Shown here: positions 54,835-64,000 of the stretch, piece after piece
Numbering within the stretch: the stretch's first letter is position 1
Layout of the letters: every line of letters begins with the position of its first letter
DNA from: Tetrapyrgos nigripes
Taxonomy: Eukaryota; Basidiomycota; Agaricomycetes; Agaricales; Campanellaceae
DNA length: 64,000 nucleotides
Reading direction: 5' to 3'
Assembly: GCA_013368315.1 (NCBI GenBank)
Contig: JAACJM010000191.1
Location: forward strand, 62,001 to 126,000
Translations under genes and position numbers: made by a program
The notes under the pieces: model-generated
The model's database searches: none
Told to the model about the DNA's origin: nothing
Seen by the model: the letters and a program-made list of their open reading frames with translations, nothing else

Positions 54835-57800
54835 TTAGCCATATCGAACTACTTGCATCATCGATCCTACAATCCATGTGTGCTTGAGCATATCCCGCGG
54901 ATAAGGGCGCGATATTGCGTCGTGTATCAAAGTCTGCCTGATAAAATCCTTCATCTCATCGCTCCATTGCTGATTGCCACTGTCCTGTAATGTCGGAGGA
55001 TCTTGCGATGTAATATACATCATCGTTTCGATGGGTGGAACATCGTTAGGGAATGGAAATCGCTGCTGAACTAACTCCAGCAGAGAAATCCCCGCTGACC
55101 AGACATCTGAGCATATGTTATACTCATGCCCTGATATTCGTTCAGGAGACATGTATAAAGAGGTATCGGTAGATATCCCCGCAAAAGACTCGATGAGCTC
55201 TCCGGACACAGCAATGTCACACAATTTGACAACGCCTTGACGAGTCAGAAGGATGTTAGACGGCTTGATGTCTCGATGTGTCATCCTCATTGAATGTAAA
55301 TAGTCTAAACCTTGAAGGACCCCTTCTGCTATTCGACCAGCAACGGTTTCCTCCAATACTGCCCCTTTTTCTTTGGGACACTTCCCAATGGCTTCCAAGC
55401 TTCCACCTTCACAAAACTCCATTAATAGCTTCACGGGTCTGGAGGATGGTGAAGGTGATGCATAGGCACCGTACATGAGGATGATATTAGGATGGTTGGC
55501 GGAATGGATGGTAGACAATTCGTCCTCATGTTGCCGGATGGGTAGGGCAATCATCTTGCATGCCATGATCCTGTCTGTTTTCTTTTCCTGGACTTTGTGC
55601 ACTGCGCCAGAAAGAAGGGATATTTCTTTGAAAGCATCATCGTTCCATTCTTTGGAAAAGAAGGCCCCGTCTTTACGCTTTGCCTCCTCCAATCTCAAGT
55701 CCGTATTGAACTCCTCAATTATATGGCTCAGAGAATCATTGGCATGACTAGGAGCTGCAGCCGGGCGGATACAAATCTCCTCTGGAGCCTGAGAAGACAT
55801 GGGAGTGAAACCACTTGGACCGGCATAACTCTCAAAGTTGCTATGATTAGGGGCAGGGATGATCAATCCAAGCTTTTTGCTTGATTTGCCCGTGGTTGAG
55901 CCAGGACGCAGCGCTGGAAGTGATCGCGGATCAAATGATTTGGGAATAGTCAATGAGCTTTGAACGGGGACAGGTGAGGTTGGCTTTGACCAGGTCGGAT
56001 TTGGCATAATCCTACTATCCCTTCTTGTGAAGCTACTTGCGCTGGGACCACGCGGACCACGCGGCCGCCTAACGACGCCGTCAAGGCTGTCATGGACCCT
56101 GCCGTGGTTGATCAATGACCCTGATTGCGAAGTGGAAGGGAGACCAGGATTGATAAGAATAGACCCTCGAAGGGATGCACCGCCGTTGGACAAGAGAGAG
56201 AAGGCGCTGGCTGGACAAGAGGGAGAAGCAATAGTGGCGTAGCCCTCGCGAATGTTATGTTTGGAAACGAGAGAAGTCAAAGTGGGAGTTTGAGGTGAAA
56301 TAGGGGGTGGAATATGAGAAGGGGCACAGCTGTTGAAAGTACCTTTCTGTTTCTGTGTCTGCATGGCGGATTGATCTGCGGAAGCCGCACCACCCGGATT
56401 CTGCTCACTCGTCTGGATTGGTATAGAGCGAGCCCTCCCCGATTCTTTGACTGATATCGAAGTCGACACTGTGCGTTTTCGAATGAGGACGTAATCCTCA
56501 TCCACATCGGCTTTGGGTACAGGCTGAGGCGAGTCTGAAGCCAAAGTCGCATCCTTCACCGGCGATACAGATTCGGCGGCAGGCACACAGGCCCATGAAT
56601 CCGGTGAAGCCCAATTCTGATCTTCTCGAGGCGGATCCTGCGTGCTCGGTATGGAGAAAAGAGCATTCATTGACGATAGCTGCAGCGAAGATGCTGGTAT
56701 TTTTGCTTCTCCTTCACTGCCCACTTCCACAACTTCTTCCCATGAGCCTAAGTCCAAAGAGCAATTCCGAAGAATGTTCAAAATCCAACCGGCGCCAGGA
56801 CGCTGAGAAAGTGATTCATCCCAGCACCTTTCAATCAAATCCCACAACTCGTCTGTGCACTCGGCAGGTCTGGGTGGTCTCGTACCGGAAAGTACTTGAA
56901 TCATGACGTGTAGCTCCATTTTGTATTCTGGGAATGGGGGTTTGCCTGTAAGAATCTGGAGAACAGATGAGTTTATATCATGATGAGATAGAAAAATGAA
57001 CATACCTCGACAACCGTACATCCAAACGCATAGATATCCCTCGTCTTGGAGCACCCAAGCGTAGTGTGGACAGAGTTGGGATTCATCAATTCAGGTGCCA
57101 ACCATCGTATTGAACCACGGTTTTGAGCGCTATTAGTAACATTGTAGGACTGCGTCTGTGTTTCGATAGCTGAAAGACCGAAATCTGCGAGACGGCAATG
57201 AAAATCTTCGGAAATCAGGACGTTGGACTGTGAAGATAAAGAGAAAGGAGAGGATTAGAGCAGAGATTATAGAGAATGAGTTGAGAAAGGCGATGAGGAT
57301 CGAGTAGGTCAAGCAAAGACAAAAGACTTACACCTTTAATATCGCCATGAATAACAGGCGGATCTAATTCGTGAAGATACGAGAGGCCTTCTGCGATTTC
57401 AGTTATCTAAATCGGTAAAAAGGTGAGCATTTTAAATATCACGAAGGAAGGCTATGTTTTGGGCTGACCAATTTCACTTTTCGTTCAAAAGTCGAATCCG
57501 TGGCAGCAGATTTGTCAAGGTATGATCCTATATCACCGTTGGACATCCATGGCGAGACGATACAATAGCTGGGCTGGAATAGCTCCATGTTGACACCGTA
57601 GAGTGGCAGTATGTGCCGATGATGCAGTTGTTTCCAGATGAGGACTTCGTTGCTAAGATCCTTGTTACGGAGATGACTCAGTATCATCGAGTAGCTGAAC
57701 GGTTGCATGGACGAGCCACATACCTTGAACAATTTCTTCCTGTCGCTAGAAGATGTGAAGATACGCAGAACTTTAAGGCAGACTGGTTGGCCATTTCTTC

Positions 57801-58701
57801 GTCCCTTCCAGATATCCTGTAGAAGGTGCAAATGAGCACGGAATATTTTTTTTAAAAAGGTAAGGGGTACTCACTGCAAATCCACCACCTGTTATGGGAT
57901 GAGTTCCTTCACGGGTGACATCATGTACAACAATGGAAGGAGGAAGAGCCCCATGGAGCTTGTTGAGAAGCTTCATACCCTGCAATAGTCTCTTCCTTAT
58001 TTTGGAATCCCCTGCGATACTTTCGAGTCGCTGCATGAATAAAAAGACCGACCGTCAGCACCTGTCGGATTTAGAGGTGAGAATACACACGATTTGCAAA
58101 AGCTCCATAAGAAAAGGCGCTAGATCGCCATCCAACGAGTGAAGGTTATTCCAAAACCAATCATTCTCTATATCTCTCGAAGTATATAGACACGATAACG
58201 GCGCGGACGACATGTAATTTGGAAGTTTGATGAAATTGGACTGTGGAAGGGGAGAAATAGCATGTATCATCCCGACTCGATTAGCAGGCCCTTTCACAGC
58301 AGGATCAGCGTAGACCGCAACGACACAGTCAACTTCTGGTCTGTCCAGGCAACATATAATCGTCACTTCTTCGCTTTTCTGTCTCCTCTTCCAAGGAGGA
58401 AATTCACGTCTCGTAGCAACTTGGGTTTTCGGCGAAGCAGAGTTGAACATTGATGGACCAAGTCTGTCGACGAAACACTGTTCAAATCGGTCATCATGAA
58501 GCAATATGTCAGAAAGAGAGGAGATACTTACTTGCCGCACCACCACTCTGCAATTAATCTCAGTAGATATTCAAACTTCCTCGGTTCCTTCTCCTCGCGA
58601 AAGTAGTCCAGCAAAGATTCTAGATATGCAGAGGACTCTTTCGAGGTCCATATCTTGGTCAACAAATCATCGAGCGTCCATGTCAAGGCTGGTGTCTTCA
58701 T
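54835..58701 (-). CDS. Double protein kinase: N-terminal TKL kinase domain plus C-terminal MAPKK-like kinase domain
   Basis: ATG 58699-58701 starts MKTPALTWTLDDLLTKIW. A helical N-terminal region precedes the TKL kinase: HPITGGGFADIWKG (G-loop), PVCLKVLRI (Lys), PPVIHGDIKG (catalytic Asp), LADFGLSA, SIRWLAPEL, and C-lobe CTDELWDLIERCWDESLSQR. The same uninterrupted 739-residue exon (57054-54835) carries on through a ~380-residue Ser/Pro-rich linker. A STE7/MAPKK-type domain follows, with MACKMIAL (Lys), MTHRDIKPSNILL and LYMSPERI. Its metal-binding DFG is DIA (KLCDIAVSGEL) and its glycine loop is degraded (SLLSGAVHKV). The second domain may be a pseudokinase or a weak kinase. Fusion of the two domains is directly visible; the pathway is unknown. 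Confidence 0.8.
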
Positions 58702-59362
58702 TCCACAGCAACGAGGATAAAGAGAAGTAAACCATTGATATGCATTGATGGCTGTCAGACAAGGCGCTGTACGACTTAGTCAGCGTCTGTGTCTCTGCCT
58801 TGTCGTCTGCTACTTGTCTGCTACTGAGCGCGTTGAGCAAAAAAAAAAAAAGAGGTCTTCATCTATTCCCTGGTCCATTTATAGCCGTCTTATCATCAGA
58901 CGAGGCAAGATGACGGAAGATCGATATAGTCTGACTGGCAGCCTGCACAGAACTCCACGGTCTCCAGTAGGTCGACAACTCCTGAAAGTCAATGGAAGCT
59001 CTGGCTGGTGCGTCTGTAAGCCAAAATGACAGGGTCGTTCTGCGGAGCATCTTGGAGTATCTCGGACACAGCCTTGGTCCAGACGCGTTCACCACAAATA
59101 CGTCTCTTCTTTGGACTCGTACTCGAAATGCTGCTTGGTTGTCTTCTTATTCCTACGCAAGAAGTGTGACAGGCAGCATGTACATGTCCTTTCGATTTCG
59201 TCTACCTATTTCAAAATTTAAACTTCCGCTTACGGAGACGGAGGCTAAATCCCTATATAAGCAGGCAAAACACTCAACACTCGGCACGCCCTTCAACCCG
59301 TCCCTCGTTGACACTAACGCTCCTTGAGCCGACCCTCCTTTCCAGTAGCTCAGATTGCTATT
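58702..59362. other. Divergent intergenic region
   Basis: It separates the double kinase (-) from the secreted protein (+) and holds both promoters. CTATATAAGC at about 59252 is a likely TATA element for the secreted-protein gene, about 110 bp before its ATG. No gene is supported. Confidence 0.45.
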
Positions 59363-60231
59363 ATGATGAAGTTTTCTTTTGGCCTCGCCACCGCGCTGTC
59401 TCTCTTCATAGTCTCTGTTGCTGCCGACAGCTCAACTCCTTCAGGCAGCGTTTGCGCCTCTGCAAAACAAAACAAGGGTACCTACAACGGCCACATTAAA
59501 GATGAAGTTTGCTCGTTCTTGGTGTGTATTTTTCTCTACTCTCAGTCTGCCCATGGCTAAATACGGGGTATACACCTCACTTTAGATCGACGATTGTATG
59601 GAGGAAATTCAGAGCACTAACAACATCTGGAGTATCTCTAGTTGCGTAGCTGGTGCAGCTTGTGGCGGGGTGAGTTGCATGAGCTAGCTCTCCTGCGGCG
59701 GTTCACTAATCTTCGGACCTGCGTTTTCTTCAAATTAGACCCACAACCTTCTCGTGCTTGCACAATGTAGCGCCTCTGGTTTTAATAACATCGCTGCTTC
59801 TGACCTTCCCAGTCTCGACTACCCAGTGTGTATTTTCCAGTCTATCTCTTTTGACTCCTTTAGTCTAATAATTTCCCCTAGCTTTACGCCGAGATCGTTG
59901 GTGATTGCGCTTGGAATGCAGGGGGCTGTAGCATGACCAAACAAAACTTCGGTGAGTACTATTCATAGTTTGCCAGCCGCAGTTAGTGCTGACTCTTTAA
60001 CCAGTTGACTTCTTCTACCGCACTTTGGACGATTCGTGTTCTGATATCTGGCCCGAGTAAGCCTCCATGACTTTTGTCACGAATCAGGGACGAAGCTGAC
60101 ACATCAACTTTAGGAATGTTGAAGATGTTGTCAACACCTACTGGTCCCCCATCGCGCAATGGACTGCCACTGGCAAGTCCATCCCCTACTTGAACTTCAA
60201 CGACTGGCTTCATTGGTCAGATTCTCAATAA
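59363..60231 (+). CDS. Secreted Cys-rich protein (paralog 2)
   Basis: Six exons: 59363-59521, 59586-59669, 59739-59825, 59882-59951, 60005-60056 and 60114-60231. Signal peptide MMKFSFGLATALSLFIVSVA is followed directly by the Cys domain: ASAKQNKGTYNGHIKDEVCS, DDCMEEIQSTNN, LYAEIVGDCAW, DFFYRTLDD, and the signature end KSIPYLNFNDWLHWSDSQ. Introns fall at matching places in part of paralog 1 (50802-51785), but this copy has two more introns and lacks the Thr/Pro repeat insert. Function is unknown. Two start ATGs are adjacent (59363 and 59366). Confidence 0.85.
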
Positions 60232-60860
60232 GTGATCTGAGCCATTGATTGGTCACCGTTTGCACATCATTCATCTTGCTCTCCTATCCCTCTGTCACTT
60301 CGTACTTTGTCCTTTCCGTCTTTCTGGGCTTTTCAGTTTCTGCTTCTTGGTTGTTTCATTTCCTTCTTGGGTTGACATTCCTGTTATGCACGTACACGAT
60401 ATTCCTCACTAACAATTCTGTTTGTTCCGGTGGGACTCGCAGCAGGAGAGGAGGGTTTGGATGTCAAACTGGTTTAGCATCTACTGGGTGTTTCTTGCTA
60501 TTGATTGTTCGCACTCTGTACGTTGCGTTGCGTATGTGTACTTGCAATTGCCTTTGTAACGTTCCTTGTGCTTATGGCTAGGCCAATATATGTTGTTTGT
60601 TGAGCTACACATAATAGAGCGATACGAGAAGGCATGAGCTGTTGGACCTCAGTTATCAAATCAATGACTGGCTCCCTGGAAACAAGCATTTTCCAACTGG
60701 AATTGACCATGTCAGTTGCCCAATCTTGCAGACAAACTAACACATGAGAGCGGCTCTATTCTTACAATTTCAAATTTCAACCTTGGCTGCTGATAAAGCA
60801 ATAAACAAGCAACGGCAAAGGTATAGGAGTGCCAAAATACAAAAGGAACATAGCCTACGC
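60232..60860. other. Convergent spacer
   Basis: No gene is supported. ORFs here (60249-60581 +, 60498-60743 -) are hydrophobic or featureless and look like chance openings. Confidence 0.35.
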
Positions 60861-63800
60861 TCAAAGCGAAATCTCCACATCCAACCGTGCCAGGTATGTA
60901 TAAACGTCTGGTGACATGTGGTACTTGAGTATACCAGCAAACACAATCAGGGACCTGGATTTTTTGCGTAGGGCTTGTAAAGTCTAAAAGGTGGGTTTGT
61001 CGCGGTCAATGAAAGAGTTGTGAGGAAAAATCGTGAATAGCAAGCTCACCACTTGTCGCGTCGTATCGGCAACCAAGGACAGCTTTACTTTTTGATGAAT
61101 GCTCGCTAGCATATCCATCATTAGCGTCAGGTATGTAGGTAGGTTTCTCTGGAGCGTCTCGTGGAGATCCTTAAACTCTTCTGCCCGACGAGTGATCTTG
61201 GCCACATCGCCATCCATAGGAATGAGGTCTGTTGACTCAAGAACCTAAAGCCAACCTTATCAATCATGATCGGCGGACAACAGAAATTGCAAGAACGTAC
61301 ATCAAGAGCTGCTTCTGCTCTACCGGAGTTCTTCAAATCCATCGCCTCCCTAATTCTCAAAAGACGAACAACAGCATCTCTCTCCTTTCCACCGGCCCTA
61401 TTCGTCCTCTCGTAATGTCTCAAGATATCGACAGCGGTCTTTTCGATATTCCTTGCTTTTTCATCTGGACTGGGTTGTGCAACCGAATTACCCAATGCTT
61501 GTGCGAGACATGTGATGACGGTGGAGTAATCCCCGGCGAGGTTGTACAACTTGATAGCTTCTGGGATTCGGTCGTTCTCTTCTGATTCCCTTGCTGCTCT
61601 AGAAAGGATTTGCGCATTGTACTCTTGAGCAGTTGGGAGGTGGAGCAAAGAGGCACCCTGTTCAATGACACCGCTCTATAATGCACATGAGCAGATTGTA
61701 ATTAAAGATCACCATGAAAGCGTAGATACTCACAAATCTCGTCCCATCAGGCCTAAATCCACCTACAAGTTCCTCCCAAGCTGGGCCTCCGTTGCCGAGC
61801 ACAATGATCCGTCTCACAAGCTCCCATGCATTCTCAACTTGTTCTTTGCCCACCTCACCTTGATCAGCGGATAGACAAACGCAGTAAACATATTGAAGGG
61901 CTTCTTTTGCGTCCATTTTGACAAACTGGCGAATGTATCGCCATATGAGCGTTGAAAGACTCAGTGCAGGGGGATTGACAGGGGAGATAGTGACTGGAAC
62001 GAAGAATAAGAATTTGCGAGGAAAGGGAACAGTGAAGGACATACGGGGTGTCATATCAGAAGTCTCTGCCCGTGATGGAACTCGCAATAGACCATGGTAG
62101 GCAAGAGCAATCGCTAGATGGACTGCTTCTACTTCTGTTTCTTGGTGATCCCATAGGGAGGTCACGGCCTAGACATTGGTTCACTCAGCATATATCGCGC
62201 CATACAATTTGAGAACCCACCCGTTCAAACTCCCCACACATCAACAGCACACCAGCCCAGACGCCTCTCCTCGATCCTTGCTGGCCCGGTGGTCCATCAA
62301 AGTGCCTCTCACCATAGCCAAGCAAGACTTGCGCCAAAGCTCGAAGGCCACCTTCCTCATTTTCGTCGACCATAGAGAGCTGGAACCACATCCAATCTTC
62401 CGTGGTGGTGGTGACGTGTGCAACACTCCTTCGCTGAGGTTCAAGTTTTCCCATTAATTTGTAGAGAGCAAGCTTGAACGGATCAGTAGCATTTGAATGA
62501 AGCATGTGGGCATTGTAGACAGATTGGAGATGATCACGGTGGGGTTTAGGGAGGCTGTTGAAGAAGATATTTGTTAGAATTGTAGTGACTGGAACCTGCA
62601 AACGACTCACCGTCGTTCAGGCGACTCTAGCCAAGCTCTGAAATGGTCCACAAACCCGGCTTCTCTGTGCTCAATGGCTTGCTGGTTTGCCACTGCCTCA
62701 TTCAAAGCTTCGTGGACATGGCCCGTTCGCACCAAATAGAATAATCGTGCCCATATTGGCTGCCCTGCTACGAGCTCAATCCTCTCTTCCCATTCTCCAT
62801 TCTTATAATATCTGACAAACAAGAACGCTCGGACTTTGTTTCCAACACTTGGATCCCCACCAAGTCGCGCCTCGTTTGGTCTGGCCTGAATTGTTCGGTC
62901 CATGACGTCCCAGTACTGCTCTTCCAATGCCTCTCGAGCACCGTTAGCAATCTGCCTCCGTAATGCAGTCGCATCCTTGGACTCCGGGCTGGAAAAGTAT
63001 GCACGTGCGTATTTGCGTTCAAAACGGGGCGCATTGAGGATATGAGCACTGGCATGCTCCACGGGAGGAAGAGAAGGCGGTTCGGCGGTTATTTTAGAGA
63101 GAACATGGAAGTTCTGTGCCATTTGCTGAGAACGAACCTGGCGAACTGTTAAAACATAGGATACGAAGAGAGCAAAACCAAGAGACTCACATCAGACGAT
63201 TGAGACAGTGAGGACTCCAGGAGAGCATGCACAATCGGGTACGACGTCCCACGTAATCGAGCAGAGTTGAGTTCGGTGATGACACGGTCGTACACCATCA
63301 TTTTGCTTTGCATTTGCAATGATAGACTGGGTGTAGTGCTGGACTGCTGCATTCATTGAGACAACGCGAAAAGGATGGGGCAAAACTCACCATTAATGAG
63401 CTCTTCCCGTAGAAGCTTTTCTTCAACTCGGCGACAGCCTTATTCTCGCTTCCTACGCGTCCACCAAGCTCCTCAAACACGCGCTTCTTCATAGCCTCCC
63501 AGTCCCTAGTTGTACGGTCCTCCAGCATTTGATAGAAAGATTCTTGCGTTTCTCTCCTTCCCTCCTCGATTGTTGATATCAGGTTTTGTTCATGTGCATG
63601 ACGAAGATAGCCAGCGACGTCTGTGTCTTGCAATGGTTGCAATGGCGTAAATGTTGCAGACGCGTTCAGATGCGCTATTGAATTGGACAAAGTGGATGCA
63701 TCTACGTGTGCTTGGGCCAGGAGATAGTTCCTAATGAGAATGACATGTCAGACTGGAGGAGAAACGAAGAGTTGGACGCGTACGCTCGGTCGGTGTCATT

Positions 63801-63947
63801 TGAAGTTCCAGGATGTCGAGAAACGAGCCTGCGTGACTGTGCCTCAATTTGGTCGAGTGAGAGGTTTACAGAGGGTAGATCAGGCTTTGCTAGGTGTTTT
63901 GTGAGGTCTTTGGATGCCGCAAGCAGTGAGGAAAGCTCAGAGTCCAT
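60861..63947 (-). CDS. NIC96: Nucleoporin Nic96/Nup93 family
   Basis: ATG 63945-63947 (MDSELSSLLAASKDLTKHL) leads through several exons to a TGA at 60861. Recognisable stretches in order are a coiled-coil-type N-terminus, HEQNLISTIEEGRRETQESF, DWEAMKKRVFEELG, YWDVMDRTIQARPNEARLGG, GQPIWARLFYLVRTGHVHEA, EDWMWFQLSMVDENEEGG, YVYCVCLSADQG, GDYSTVITCLAQALG and a C-terminal helical end (IVFAGILKYHMSPDVYTYL). The pattern is that of the scaffold nucleoporin of the inner ring, which links Nup188/Nup192 and the Nsp1 complex at the nuclear pore. The frame is intact across the exon joins checked. Confidence 0.85.
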
Positions 63948-64000
63948 CGGGGATAAGTCCAAAGAATGTTTGTTTGGCTGTTTGCGCCCTTTTCATTGGA

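Overview
The window reads as nuclear DNA of a mushroom-forming basidiomycete (Agaricomycetes). Most genes carry many 45-70 nt introns with GTRNGT donors and CTNA branch sites. The gene families fit too: coiled-coil F-box proteins, TKL kinases, CHAT/caspase proteins, cysteine-rich secreted paralogs and PARP-like proteins with repeat modules. No CRISPR array, rRNA gene, bacterial operon or viral gene was seen.

Layout. 1-4.5 kb: two tandem PARP-type ADP-ribosyltransferase genes (+), the first cut by the window edge. 4.8-6.5 kb: a broken F-box gene. 6.7-7.3 kb: a RING-finger gene (-). 8.4-10.2 kb: a dead PhzF copy beside an intact one. 10.9-12.6 kb: a broken single-pass membrane protein. 15.6-16.4 kb: a Ser-rich ORF. 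16.7-21.5 kb: ribosome-biogenesis factor NOC1 (-). 21.8-27.6 kb: an ankyrin-CHAT protease-like gene followed by a caspase-like gene, flanked and separated by copies of a ~65-bp repeat. 27.8-33.9 kb: GNAT fragment, PHD-finger fragment, epoxide hydrolase, membrane-anchored GNAT and a decayed membrane protein. 34-39.4 kb: gene-poor, with 116-bp and 79-bp tandem repeats and a MITE-like element holding a T27G16 tract. 39.5-43 kb: a Rho GTPase (-) and GPI1 (+) sharing a ~107-bp divergent promoter. 44.3-44.7 kb: a tRNA-Tyr-like half next to a MITE with TA duplications. 45.1-49.7 kb: bifunctional lysine-ketoglutarate reductase/saccharopine dehydrogenase (-). 50-50.3 kb: a second MITE. 50.8-51.8 and 59.4-60.2 kb: two paralogous secreted proteins. 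52.2-54.8 kb: a crowded transcription-factor block (-). 54.8-58.7 kb: a TKL plus MAPKK-like double kinase (-). 60.9-63.9 kb: nucleoporin Nic96/Nup93 (-).

Conserved core genes (NOC1, Rho, GPI1, LKR/SDH, Nic96) alternate with accessory stretches rich in duplicates, fragments and small DNA elements. Several accessory genes show frame breaks or in-frame stops. NOC1, expected to be essential, also shows two apparent single-base frame breaks, so some breaks may be assembly errors. The most interesting loci are the ANK-CHAT/caspase pair, the PARP tandem with divergent catalytic triads, and the double kinase whose second domain has lost its DFG motif. Exon borders were read by eye from splice motifs and homologous reading frames, so multi-exon spans are firmer than individual exon ends.
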